Assembly: GCF_020923435.1 (NCBI RefSeq)
Contig: NZ_CP087263.1
Coordinates: 4,622,001 to 4,686,000, forward strand
Reading direction: 5' to 3'
Source of the DNA: Brevibacillus humidisoli
GTDB taxonomy: Bacteria > Bacillota > Bacilli > Brevibacillales > Brevibacillaceae
Length of the DNA stretch: 64,000 nt
In this document: positions 44,111 through 52,235 of the stretch, in pieces
Position numbering within the stretch: position 1 is the stretch's first letter
Layout of the letters: every line of letters begins with the position of its first letter
The notes under the pieces: generated by a model
The model's database searches: none
What the model was told of the DNA's origin: nothing
What the model saw: the letters and a program-made list of their open reading frames with translations, nothing else
Made by a program: the position numbers and the translations under genes

Positions 44111-44222
44111 TGAGACCATCTCGCTGAACAAGTAGAAAAGATAACGGGTTGGACTAGTATCTAGCGAGCCGTATGCTAATATAAGAACAAACTGATACTT
44201 TGGCTGTTGAAAGGTGAGTCTG

Positions 44223-44996
44223 ATGCCCATCATCCAATCCATTGAACGCGCGCTCCGAATCCTGGACTTGTTTGACGAGTACGCTACCGAGTTGAAAATT
44301 ACCGACATCAGCATGAGATTAAACCTGCACAAAAGTACGGTTCATTCTCTCTTAAAAACCTTGCAAAAGTTTCACTACATTGAGCAAAACCAAGAGAATG
44401 GCAAGTACCGTCTGGGGATGAAACTGGTGGAGCGGGGCAATTTTGTCCTGTCCAATCTCGATATTCGCGTCATTGCCAAAAATTATTTGACGGAACTGTC
44501 GATGAAAACGGGCAACACGACACACCTCGTCATTCAGGACGGGAAGGAAGGAGTCTACATCGACAAGGTAGAGGGAACCTCCGCGACGATTTTATATTCG
44601 CGGATCGGGCGGAGGGTCCCGATTCATTCCAGTGCGGTGGGGAAAACGCTGGTAGCGTTTAAAAGTGACGATGAACTGGCGCAGATATTGGAGGATTATG
44701 AGTTCGTCGTCCATACCCCCAATACCATCACCAACCAGCAGGACTTCCTGACCGAACTCGAAAAAATCCGGGAGCGGGGATACGCGCTGGACAACGAAGA
44801 GAACGAACCGGGAGTGGCCTGCATTGCCGTGCCGATCCGCAATCATACCGGCAAGGTGATTGCCGCGATGAGCATGTCCCAGCCGGCGACCAGACTACAT
44901 CCGGAAGCGACGGAAAGTGCGGTAGCGATGCTAAAGCAGGCAGCGCAGGAGATTTCGACCAAACTGGGTTACGGGATTGGACCGCATGCAGACTAA
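44223..44996 (+). CDS. IclR-family transcriptional regulator
   Basis: The 257-residue protein has an N-terminal winged helix-turn-helix (SIERALRILDLFDEYATEL, ITDISMRLNLHKSTVHSLLKTL) and the IclR effector domain with IHSSAVGKTLVAF and ACIAVPIRNHTGKV. IclR and KdgR proteins commonly control uptake and breakdown of sugar acids, and 2-keto-3-deoxygluconate is a known KdgR effector. It closes the aldonate block and is the natural candidate to bind the two 17-bp palindromes at 32862 and 32978. ATG at 44223 follows GAAAGGTG. Confidence 0.92.
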   Translation: MPIIQSIERALRILDLFDEYATELKITDISMRLNLHKSTVHSLLKTLQKFHYIEQNQENGKYRLGMKLVERGNFVLSNLDIRVIAKNYLTELSMKTGNTTHLVIQDGKEGVYIDKVEGTSATILYSRIGRRVPIHSSAVGKTLVAFKSDDELAQILEDYEFVVHTPNTITNQQDFLTELEKIRERGYALDNEENEPGVACIAVPIRNHTGKVIAAMSMSQPATRLHPEATESAVAMLKQAAQEISTKLGYGIGPHAD

Positions 44997-45021
44997 ATGC
45001 ACATGAACCGTACAACGGGAC

Positions 45022-45052
45022 GATGCCTTGCACGAAGGGTATCTCCTTTTTT
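45022..45052 (+). terminator. probable terminator after iclR-type gene
   Basis: GATGCCTT (45022-45029) pairs with AAGGGTATC (45035-45043) with one bulge, then a T-rich run at 45046-45052. Confidence 0.55.
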
Positions 45053-45056
45053 ATTG

Positions 45057-45085
45057 TTGACAGACCGACCGTCGGTTTGTAGAAT
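45057..45085 (+). promoter_or_regulatory. sigma-A promoter of the TetR gene
   Basis: TTGACA (45057-45062), a 17-base spacer and TAGAAT (45080-45085). The first operator fills the spacer, so bound repressor would block RNA polymerase. Confidence 0.82.
45064..45076. promoter_or_regulatory. TetR operator copy 1
   Basis: ACCGACCGTCGGT is a perfect 6-1-6 palindrome between the -35 and -10 boxes of the TetR gene. Confidence 0.75.
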
Positions 45086-45099
45086 GAAGACATCAACAT

Positions 45100-45112
45100 A
45101 CCGATGGTCGGT
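45100..45112. promoter_or_regulatory. TetR operator copy 2
   Basis: ACCGATGGTCGGT repeats the operator with one mismatch, 36 bp downstream of copy 1 and after the predicted start point. Confidence 0.7.
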
Positions 45113-45237
45113 CCGGGTGAAAGATTGTATCATTTGCCAACACGTAGTGATCGTTGGTGTGAGATGTTGTCGTCCCAAAGCGGACGTGAACACGCTGCAC
45201 ACTGCCGTACCGGAACGGCGGAAAGGAATGATGCTGT

Positions 45238-45825
45238 TTGCCACAGGAAGGGAATCACAACCCCAGCTTTCAACTGCTTTTGTCCACCACAGAACAGTTA
45301 ATTGAGGAAAAAGGCTGCCGCAACACCACGCTCCAGGAAATCATCAACCGCTCTGGTCTGTCCAAAGGAGCGATTTACCATTATGTCAGGAGCAAGGATG
45401 AATTGTTCGGCTTGGTGCTGCAAACAAGGCTGGAGGCGGTTAATGAACGATTTTTTTCCCAGGTCAACGCGGGAAAAAAAGAGCTGGATCATCCGTTGCA
45501 GGCCATTGCAGAAGGACTGCAGCACATCCATGACCCCAAAGACGTGACCAACCAGATATTCGTATACCTGGTCAGTCAGCGCGACAATCCGGCGATCGCA
45601 CGCCTGCTGCAGGACCTGTATCAGCTTTCGCTGCAAACCTCGGTCAACTGGATCGAGACCGGTCAGCAGAATGGAGTCATTCCAAGCACGCTTGATGCCC
45701 GGCGGATCGCCGACATGTTTATCGTGATTTCGTACGGATTTCGCTTGCGGAGCATGGTCACCACGGACGAGAACCATTTTTCCATCGCCGACTTTCATCA
45801 GGTGATGCGCGAGACCCTGCAGTAG
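45238..45825 (+). CDS. TetR/AcrR-family regulator, probably self-repressed
   Basis: The 195-residue protein has the TetR DNA-binding domain (TTEQLIEEKGCRNTTLQEIINRSGLSKG... then AIYHYVRSKDELF, residues about 17-55) and an alpha-helical ligand domain. The TTG start at 45238 is the first possible initiator in an ORF bounded by an in-frame TGA at 45229, with AAAGGA ten bases upstream. The leader from the promoter is about 145 nt, longer than usual. It probably controls itself through the two palindromes and the following membrane protein gene. Confidence 0.85.
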   Translation: MPQEGNHNPSFQLLLSTTEQLIEEKGCRNTTLQEIINRSGLSKGAIYHYVRSKDELFGLVLQTRLEAVNERFFSQVNAGKKELDHPLQAIAEGLQHIHDPKDVTNQIFVYLVSQRDNPAIARLLQDLYQLSLQTSVNWIETGQQNGVIPSTLDARRIADMFIVISYGFRLRSMVTTDENHFSIADFHQVMRETLQ

Positions 45826-45957
45826 GCAGGAGTGAGAAGTTGTGCGTTTAGGTACGAAGAGATAGATGGATAGAGAATGTAAGCGATTGGCATGCAATCG
45901 GGAAGCAACCGGGAAGCGATCATAACCTGCAACAGGTAGGGAAAGGGAGAGGTGTTC

Positions 45958-46413
45958 ATGAAAATTGCGGTTTTTCTGCATGTGTTAGGAGCGATCCTGT
46001 TTATTGGCAACATTGCTACAGCCGCCTTTTGGAAGATCCGTGCGGAACGCGGCAATGATCTCGGTCATCTGCACCGTACAGTGAGGAACGTGATGCTGGC
46101 TGATTTCATCTTTACTCTGCCCGGTATCTTGCTGGTTCTGGGCAGTGGAGTCTTTCTGACGCTCCAGCTAGGCTATTCCCTGACAGAAGTGAACTGGCTG
46201 ACGATTTCACTCGGCTTGTTTGCCATCACCGGACTGATCTGGGTGGCGATACTGCTGCCCAGCCAGTCGGCGATGGTCAGACACAGCCGGGAGGCCATCG
46301 ATAGCGGTCAACTTGGTCCAGAGTATCGGAGAGCATCCCGCACCTGGGATTTGTTTGGCACTGCTGCTACGATTCTTCCGCTCATCATTTTGTATTTCAT
46401 GACGACAAGATAG
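45958..46413 (+). CDS. four-helix membrane protein, DUF2269-like
   Basis: The 151-residue protein has four predicted membrane helices (KIAVFLHVLGAILFIGNIA, ADFIFTLPGILLVLGSGVFL, LTISLGLFAITGLIWVAIL, TAATILPLIILYF) and the layout of DUF2269 proteins, with HVLGAILFIGNI near the start. ATG at 45958 follows GGGAGAGG. It is 132 bp after the TetR gene and may belong to its regulon. Function unknown; no transport signature is visible. Confidence 0.8.
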   Translation: MKIAVFLHVLGAILFIGNIATAAFWKIRAERGNDLGHLHRTVRNVMLADFIFTLPGILLVLGSGVFLTLQLGYSLTEVNWLTISLGLFAITGLIWVAILLPSQSAMVRHSREAIDSGQLGPEYRRASRTWDLFGTAATILPLIILYFMTTR

Positions 46414-46449
46414 GAATTCTTTGTCACTCCGCCGGGATGATCCGTGAGA

Positions 46450-47781
46450 TCAGACCGGTCTGTTTTTTTTCGGAGGCGGAGATAGAAAAGCGAGTATCAT
46501 CGCCGCCACCGGGAATAGCGTCATCAGCAGGATCATATCCGAGTATCCTCCCAGATGGTCGTAGGCCCAGCCAAATGGAATCGGTCCAAATGCAGAACCG
46601 ATCACGGTTGCGGTAGCGGTAATGCTGCCGATTTTCCCCAGATGTTCCCTGCCGTAATAGTTGGGCCAGATCACCTGCAGCGTTACGCTGAGCAGGCCCT
46701 GTGAAATCCCCCACAACACCGCAAAGACGAAGATCATCGCAGGTGTGGCTGAATAATAAAGCGTCAGCATAGCCACGATGTTGAGCAGAAACGAGAAACC
46801 CAGCATGGCGTGAACCTTGATCCGCTCCACCAGGAATCCAGAGAGCAGTTGGGCCAGGAAAGCCACGATAGGGACAAAACTGAGCAGAAAAGCGGTCGTC
46901 GTCCGCCCTACTCCGTATTCACCCAGAATCGAGAATAATTGAAAGGTAAGTCCGGTAATGACCAATGCCGGTACGACTACACAAAACAGCAAGAACCAAA
47001 ACGCCCTTGTTCGCATCGCTTCTTTGACCGTCCAGGACTCTTCAACTACTGGGTGGGAACGAGATGACTTATCAACCGCCTGATGATCTGAATCAGGGTG
47101 CGGCTGTCCATCCGGCAGCATCCCCACATCCTCTGGTTTATTGCGAATCAGCAGAAAAGCGAGCGGAACAAAGATCAGGATCAGCATGGCCCCGAGTACC
47201 TGCCATGTGCCGCGCCACCCGATCAGCTCAAACAACCAGTTGTTTAACGGCGGAAACACGGAAGCCCCAATCAATCCGCCCAGACCCATGATGCTAAGGG
47301 CACGGCCACGATAGCGCAAAAACCACTGCGGCACCAGCGTGGAGGGAAGCAGCGTCATCGAGCCTTGGCCGAACAGGCGAAGCATGAAGAAACCGGCAAA
47401 CAGGGTAATCGGTCCGGCAACGGCGCTGTTAAACAAGCATGCCAGACCGAGCAGCAGGCCAATCACAACCGCCATCGCCCGTCTGCCGTAGCGGTCGATC
47501 AGACGGCCGACGATAAACAACAAAAAGCCCGCACAGAGTGTAGCAGCTGAATAAATTCCGGAGACAACTGTTCTTTCCATCTCAAAGTCACGAATATACG
47601 CATCGATAAAGACGGAGACCGTATAGGTTTGGCCAGGACCGGAAAAAAAGACGCCAAGTGCGCTGACTGCAACGATCACCCAGCCGTAAAAAAAGGGGAC
47701 CTGCAATGGAAGCGAAGCAGAAGAAAAACGGTGCAAACGTGCTTGTTCTGTCTTTTCAACCTTCAAGGTGATTCCCCTCAT
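46450..47781 (-). CDS. MFS transporter, oxalate/monocarboxylate-type
   Basis: The 443-residue protein has twelve predicted membrane helices with an extended central cytosolic loop (LPDGQPHPDSDHQAVDKSSR). The N-terminal FFYGWVIVAVSALGVFFSGPGQTY and the loop VGRLIDRYGRRA are typical of the OFA (oxalate:formate antiporter) and monocarboxylate MFS group. Export or import of an organic acid is likely; it lies near the sugar-acid operon but on the opposite strand. Start at ATG 47781. Confidence 0.86.
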   Translation of the reverse strand: MRGITLKVEKTEQARLHRFSSASLPLQVPFFYGWVIVAVSALGVFFSGPGQTYTVSVFIDAYIRDFEMERTVVSGIYSAATLCAGFLLFIVGRLIDRYGRRAMAVVIGLLLGLACLFNSAVAGPITLFAGFFMLRLFGQGSMTLLPSTLVPQWFLRYRGRALSIMGLGGLIGASVFPPLNNWLFELIGWRGTWQVLGAMLILIFVPLAFLLIRNKPEDVGMLPDGQPHPDSDHQAVDKSSRSHPVVEESWTVKEAMRTRAFWFLLFCVVVPALVITGLTFQLFSILGEYGVGRTTTAFLLSFVPIVAFLAQLLSGFLVERIKVHAMLGFSFLLNIVAMLTLYYSATPAMIFVFAVLWGISQGLLSVTLQVIWPNYYGREHLGKIGSITATATVIGSAFGPIPFGWAYDHLGGYSDMILLMTLFPVAAMILAFLSPPPKKNRPV

Positions 47782-47981
47782 TCCTTATTGCTCTGTTTTG
47801 TTTCTATTATATATCTCTCTGTCAAGATATGGGTATGGGTAAAGCATCTTCGAGCATGATGGATCAACGGCGGACGGGAGGGACCATGCGCAAGCAGTGC
47901 GAAGAAGGTTCTACACTCGCTCCACTCTCCTTAATCGATTACAATGAAGAGGAAATCTTCTGGAGCGGAGGCTTGTTGTAC

Positions 47982-49391
47982 ATGCATTCATTCAGAACGA
48001 GATCGGCTGCATCACAGCGTACTTCCAAAGAGCTCTCACCAAGGACTCATTCCTCATCTCGACAGCAACGACTGTCACAAGGGCCGTTAACGCAGGAGAC
48101 GATCTTGCAGATGCAGCAAGCGTATGGGAACCGTGCCGTAACACAGTTTCTCCATTCTCTGTATTCTGCGGGTCAAACTGGCTTAACAGGGGAGACAGAG
48201 GGCTCGCAGCAGTCACCTGATCCCACAATGAAGGCTAATCATGCCGTTGTGCAGAGGCAGAAAAAAGAAGCAGAGCAGTTTGCGAAAGACAATAACATCA
48301 GCATTACCATAACGAAGAAAGGCATTATTACCTATGCGCGTGATTTGAACAACCCAGAGGATTTGCGCAACGGTCTGATCGATGCCTGGAACACCAATCA
48401 GACGCCCAGGCACAAGATCAAGGAAGCGGAGTTGGAGGGTCAGGTGGAAATGGAACAAGAGGAAGAGCCACAGCAGAAAGGGAAAGAGAAAGCAGAAACA
48501 TCCACCTCCCACCGAAAAGCAGCCAGGAAACGCAAAAGGGAAGAGATGGAGAGTGACGATCAACTAGTCGTCGGTTTTTGGAATACACAGGGGAAACATT
48601 CTTTCCACAGCGGAAATCTGCAAAGCTATCTGGCCAAAAGGCCAGATCTCGATGTGCTGATTCTCGGTGAGTATTACCATGATAAAAAGATTGAACTGAA
48701 GGGCTGGACAGAGTATTCTATCGAGATTACCCCGAACAGATCGTTGACCAAGAGAGGAAAGTCGAAGCAGGAGTACATTTGGATATTGGCGAGGGATGGG
48801 GTAGAAATCTCAAAACTGAATCGGACAAAGATAATCGATAATTTTAACAGATTTGCCGCCCATTTTACCGCCTCCAAGTCGAAAAAAGAAGTAAGCGTTA
48901 CCACTTTTCACGCGCCGTATGACAGTAATAGCGGAATAGCCAGCCAATATATGCAGGAACTTTTGTCCTGGGATGGTTCCGATATTTTGATCGGTGATGC
49001 CAACACATACAGCGGTGCGCGCAAATCGATACGTGCCAGCAAAAGACGGAAACTGCTGGAGAAATATGAACTGATGTCGGGAGATTTGAAAACGTCAAAA
49101 GGGGGTTATCCGCTGGACAAAGTATACCGAAGAAAAGATTTTGCAGGAGAGGTGGAAGAGGTGAATCTGCTGCAAAACTTGTTGCAGGAAAATACAGAAG
49201 GGAAGCAGAAGCGGGCGCGGAGAGCAAAAGTAAAACAAATCAACAAAAAAATGAACGAACAGTCCGATCACCACGGTATTTACGCAAGGATTGATTTGAG
49301 TAAGTTGAAGAAGAGTGGAGAAGAAGAGGAGGAGGTTCTGGAAATGGAACGAGAGGAAGAGGAGGAAGAGGAAACGGGTGGAACCGGGTGA
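47982..49391 (+). CDS. effector-like protein with YGNRAV leader and EEP nuclease/phosphatase domain
   Basis: The 469-residue protein has a disordered Ser/Arg/Gln-rich leader containing LQMQQAYGNRAVTQFL (residues 42-57), a motif recurrent in proteins linked to extracellular contractile injection systems. A charged middle region (about 145-190) leads to an endonuclease/exonuclease/phosphatase domain: WNTQG (Asn201), ILGEYY (Glu230), TTFHAPY (His310), GDANTY (Asp339, Asn341) and SDHHGIY (Asp429, His430). The tail is Glu-rich. No signal peptide. ATG at 47982 follows GGAGCGGAGG; the upstream ATG at 47829 has no binding site. It may be a DNase or lipid phosphatase toxin; no adjacent immunity gene is seen. 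Confidence 0.75.
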   Translation: MHSFRTRSAASQRTSKELSPRTHSSSRQQRLSQGPLTQETILQMQQAYGNRAVTQFLHSLYSAGQTGLTGETEGSQQSPDPTMKANHAVVQRQKKEAEQFAKDNNISITITKKGIITYARDLNNPEDLRNGLIDAWNTNQTPRHKIKEAELEGQVEMEQEEEPQQKGKEKAETSTSHRKAARKRKREEMESDDQLVVGFWNTQGKHSFHSGNLQSYLAKRPDLDVLILGEYYHDKKIELKGWTEYSIEITPNRSLTKRGKSKQEYIWILARDGVEISKLNRTKIIDNFNRFAAHFTASKSKKEVSVTTFHAPYDSNSGIASQYMQELLSWDGSDILIGDANTYSGARKSIRASKRRKLLEKYELMSGDLKTSKGGYPLDKVYRRKDFAGEVEEVNLLQNLLQENTEGKQKRARRAKVKQINKKMNEQSDHHGIYARIDLSKLKKSGEEEEEVLEMEREEEEEEETGGTG

Positions 49392-49448
49392 TGGGGCAGC
49401 GAAGCTGTTATAGCGCCGCTTAGATAAAATGTTCGGGAGGCAGGCGGG

Positions 49449-50009
49449 ATGAGAAACAGAGTGGTCATGGTGGCTGCCGTCATCGCCGTTGCGGCTACCT
49501 TGCTGTCCAATCTGGCTGGGCGAGAGGCAGGTAGGCGGGCAGAGCTGCCCGAGGTGAATTACCGGGCAAGTTCCTTCTCTTTAGCAGATTTAAACGGACG
49601 TTTGACTCGTTTGGAAGGGTACACAGGTCAGCCGCTGCTGCTCAACTTTTGGGCCACGTGGTGTCCACCTTGCCAGACGGAGACACCGGATCTGATCGAT
49701 CTGGCTGAAAAGTACCAGGGACAGGTAGGTTTCATCGGTCTCAATGTGACGGTGAAGGATTCGATAGAGCAAGTCCACCGATTCGCGAAACAGTATGGTG
49801 TGAATTACCCGATCCTGCTAGACGAGGAAGGAATCGTCAGCAAGCAGTACCAAGTCGGTGTACTGCCAACTACCTTTGTTATCAACGGTGATGGTGTGAT
49901 CGTGTACAAAAAAATCGGAGCGGTGACGAAAAGTGAAGTGGAACGGGTGATTGAGCCTCTGCTGGAGCAGGCGCCACGACGAGTGGCAGGGAGTCAACCT
50001 ATAGAATGA
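49449..50009 (+). CDS. membrane-anchored thiol-disulfide oxidoreductase, TlpA/ResA-like
   Basis: The 186-residue protein has an N-terminal membrane anchor (VVMVAAVIAVAATLLSNLAG) and a thioredoxin domain with the redox motif ATWCPPCQTE near residue 78, followed by the cis-proline region VLPTTFVINGDG. It acts outside the membrane, where TlpA/ResA proteins reduce disulfides for cytochrome c maturation and similar tasks. ATG at 49449 follows GGGAGGCAGG. It lies directly upstream of an Lgt-like membrane protein gene. Confidence 0.9.
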   Translation: MRNRVVMVAAVIAVAATLLSNLAGREAGRRAELPEVNYRASSFSLADLNGRLTRLEGYTGQPLLLNFWATWCPPCQTETPDLIDLAEKYQGQVGFIGLNVTVKDSIEQVHRFAKQYGVNYPILLDEEGIVSKQYQVGVLPTTFVINGDGVIVYKKIGAVTKSEVERVIEPLLEQAPRRVAGSQPIE

Positions 50010-50093
50010 CACAACAGACCCAAACGACGAGAAGCCGCCTGAGGGCGGAGTGAGTACGCCGTTTCGGCCGTCTGCGACGAGGAGGAGAGCCAC

Positions 50094-50813
50094 ATGTTTG
50101 AACCGGGAACCGTATGGTCGTGGGGACCATTTACCGTCCCTGTGCTATGGATGGGGATGCTGGTTGGCATCATCGGCGGTTACTATCTGCTTGCCCGTAT
50201 TGGGCATAAGCAGCAGCTACCAACCGTTAAACCTTTTCTCGACACGATCACATCTGCCGCTTTGATTGGAGTATTGATCTACAAATTATGGCCGCTTGTC
50301 GAACAGACCGATATATTCATCCGCAATCCGGCCGCACTGCTGTTGTACAGCGGCGGCGCCTACGCCGCAGAAGCCGCTGGGATTGCATCTGCTGGATGGT
50401 TCTTATATCGCGGTATCCGCGGGAAGTGGTTGGGATGGCAAGCGGCAGAGTGGCTGTTTGCAGGAAGTGTCTTGCTATTATTGTCGAAGGCTGTGTTTGT
50501 CAAGGAATACGGGGTTTCTGCCAGCTGGGGCTGGGAGCTTGCGGGAAACACATACATACCACTCAACTTGATTGATCTTGTTTTGTACCTCAGTCTGTTG
50601 GTGGTCGCTTACGTTTTCTTTGTAAAGAAAACAGTTGCCACCCGTGACCGAGTGGGGATCTTGCTGGTCGGTTTGGGACTTGCCGGTTTGATACGAGGGC
50701 TGTGGAGGGTACCTGCAGCAGATACGCTGCTATGGGGGATGACGCTGCCAGAACTGCTTTTGGTGGCAGCTCTGCTAGTAGGGGTGACACTGCTGTTGCT
50801 CCCGAAGAAGTGA
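50094..50813 (+). CDS. Lgt-like polytopic membrane protein, probably not catalytic
   Basis: The 239-residue protein has about seven membrane segments and its size and helix layout recall prolipoprotein diacylglyceryl transferase (for example FTVPVLWMGMLVGIIGGYYLLA and YSGGAYAAEAAG for the Lgt YGG segment). The Lgt signature RNxxNxE is absent, so it is unlikely to have that activity. ATG at 50094 follows GAGGAGAG. It forms a pair with the TlpA-like gene and could be a membrane partner in thiol transfer; this is inference. Confidence 0.6.
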   Translation: MFEPGTVWSWGPFTVPVLWMGMLVGIIGGYYLLARIGHKQQLPTVKPFLDTITSAALIGVLIYKLWPLVEQTDIFIRNPAALLLYSGGAYAAEAAGIASAGWFLYRGIRGKWLGWQAAEWLFAGSVLLLLSKAVFVKEYGVSASWGWELAGNTYIPLNLIDLVLYLSLLVVAYVFFVKKTVATRDRVGILLVGLGLAGLIRGLWRVPAADTLLWGMTLPELLLVAALLVGVTLLLLPKK

Positions 50814-50839
50814 GTTGTAGATAACAACGATTTTATAAA

Positions 50840-50879
50840 CAAAGGTGCCGGATCATCTATCCGCCACCTTTGTTTTTTT
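50840..50879. terminator. strong terminator between convergent genes
   Basis: CAAAGGTG (50840-50847) pairs with CACCTTTG (50865-50872) with an inner CGGAT/ATCCG stem and a T run after it. The inverted T/A composition makes it able to serve both the Lgt-like gene and the convergent TadV gene. Confidence 0.88.
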
Positions 50880-50929
50880 GTCCCATGAACCAATGGTAAG
50901 AATATAGTACGATCACGAACCTTCCTTAT

Positions 50930-51382
50930 TCACCATCTCAATATAAAGAGAAAAAACAGAGCGGTACCTGCTGTAATAAACGGGGCCATCGGCAGCTCCT
51001 TGATTGACTTCTTCCCGGGCAAAAGACGGCAGACGAGCACCACCAGCAGCGCTGTGCAACCGGCCAGCAGGTAGGTACAGATCGTAATCAGCAGTCCGGC
51101 CTGCCACCCTAGTGCGGCACCAATCAAGGCAAACAGCTTGATGTCCCCTCCGCCCAACTGCCCGTTGCTGATGAGAGCCAGCAGCAGTGATCCACCGCCG
51201 AGCAAGACAACACCCAAGAGGCTGCTTCCCAAAAATGCCGGTTTTGACAACGCGTACACGATCAAGAAAAAAGCGATTCCAGGCAACGTAAGCCAGTTGT
51301 AGATCAGCCGCCAGCGGATATCGGTATAGGTGGCGATCAGCAAGGCGCAGGACAGCGGAATTACGATGAGTGGCGACAACAC
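50930..51382 (-). CDS. tadV: prepilin peptidase of the Tad/Flp pilus
   Basis: The 150-residue A24 aspartyl protease has six predicted helices and both active-site aspartates, in ATYTDIRWRLIYNW and NGQLGGGDIKLFALIG. It is a TadV/CpaA-type minimal enzyme without the methyltransferase domain of PilD. It cleaves Flp, TadE and TadG-type pre-pilins inside the membrane. It is on the strand opposite to the rest of the Tad genes, transcribed divergently from cpaB. Confidence 0.92.
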   Translation of the reverse strand: MLSPLIVIPLSCALLIATYTDIRWRLIYNWLTLPGIAFFLIVYALSKPAFLGSSLLGVVLLGGGSLLLALISNGQLGGGDIKLFALIGAALGWQAGLLITICTYLLAGCTALLVVLVCRLLPGKKSIKELPMAPFITAGTALFFLFILRW

Positions 51383-51532
51383 CAGACTACCCCCTCAATG
51401 ATGAAAAGCGATAGATCAAGCGAGAGCAAACGATGGTATAGATTATAGATCATTTCAACACGGATGAGGGTGTTCCTGCTTTTACCAACACCTGATCAAC
51501 ATATTTTATCTGGCAAGGGTGGGGATGCAACC

Positions 51533-52234
51533 ATGTTTGAATCGAAGAAACGGGCCTTTATATTCTTAATCGTTTCCATCTTGTTTGCGCTTGCGGCAGT
51601 CTTTCTGTTTTCCAGTTATGTGGAGACGATGGAGCAGGATCTGGGCGAACTGGTTGAGATACAGGTCGCCGGTGCAGCGATTCCTGCCGGTACGCTGATA
51701 ACTCCTGACATGCTGAAGACGATGAGACTGCCCAGGAAGTACGCAGTCGATTCGTTTGTCACATCCCCTGATGAGGCAGCAGGAAAGATATCGCTGGTGC
51801 AGATTCCGCAGGACGAAGTGTTGTCCAAGGCAATGCTGAGGGAGATGAGCAAGACGCCGAGCGATTACCGGCTGGTACAGCTTCGTGCACCGATGGCGGT
51901 CTTTGACGATCAGATCGATGTGCTTGACAAGGTTGACGTCATCGGTACCTACGAAAAAAAAGCGGGTAAAGAGAGCGGGTTTGACGATTTGACTGTCGAT
52001 GATTTGTCTACCGATCCGGTCGGGAGGAGCGCCGGTGACACAAGGACTACGGAGCTAGTCATGCGTGACATCTCTGTGATTCGCGTCTACAAGCAGGAGG
52101 AGGAGATTGTCTCTATCGGGGTGGCCCTCACTTTGGAGCAGGCTCGACAGGTTGTGTGGCTTCAGAACTTTGGCAAAGAGGTGCGTGTGCTCAAAGCAAA
52201 CACTCACCTGCCGCAGGATGGGAGGGATCAGTAG
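51533..52234 (+). CDS. cpaB: Flp pilus assembly protein CpaB/RcpC
   Basis: The 233-residue protein has an N-terminal membrane anchor (AFIFLIVSILFALAAVFLFSSY) and a SAF domain (VQVAGAAIPAGTLITPDMLK-like VAGAAIPAGTLITPDML near residue 48) followed by the RcpC region. It is an extracytoplasmic assembly factor of the Tad machine. ATG at 51533 follows AGGGTGGGG; the ORF extension upstream lacks a binding site. First gene of the main Tad operon. Confidence 0.88.
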   Translation: MFESKKRAFIFLIVSILFALAAVFLFSSYVETMEQDLGELVEIQVAGAAIPAGTLITPDMLKTMRLPRKYAVDSFVTSPDEAAGKISLVQIPQDEVLSKAMLREMSKTPSDYRLVQLRAPMAVFDDQIDVLDKVDVIGTYEKKAGKESGFDDLTVDDLSTDPVGRSAGDTRTTELVMRDISVIRVYKQEEEIVSIGVALTLEQARQVVWLQNFGKEVRVLKANTHLPQDGRDQ

Positions 52235-52235
52235 C

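Noticed and set aside
45104-45301. 65-codon frame in the TetR leader
   Set aside because: No ribosome binding site, overlaps the second operator and the TetR start, and no similarity is recognised.
47829-47981. Upstream in-frame extension of the effector-like gene
   Set aside because: The ATG at 47829 lacks a ribosome binding site, while ATG 47982 has one; the extra 51 residues look non-native.
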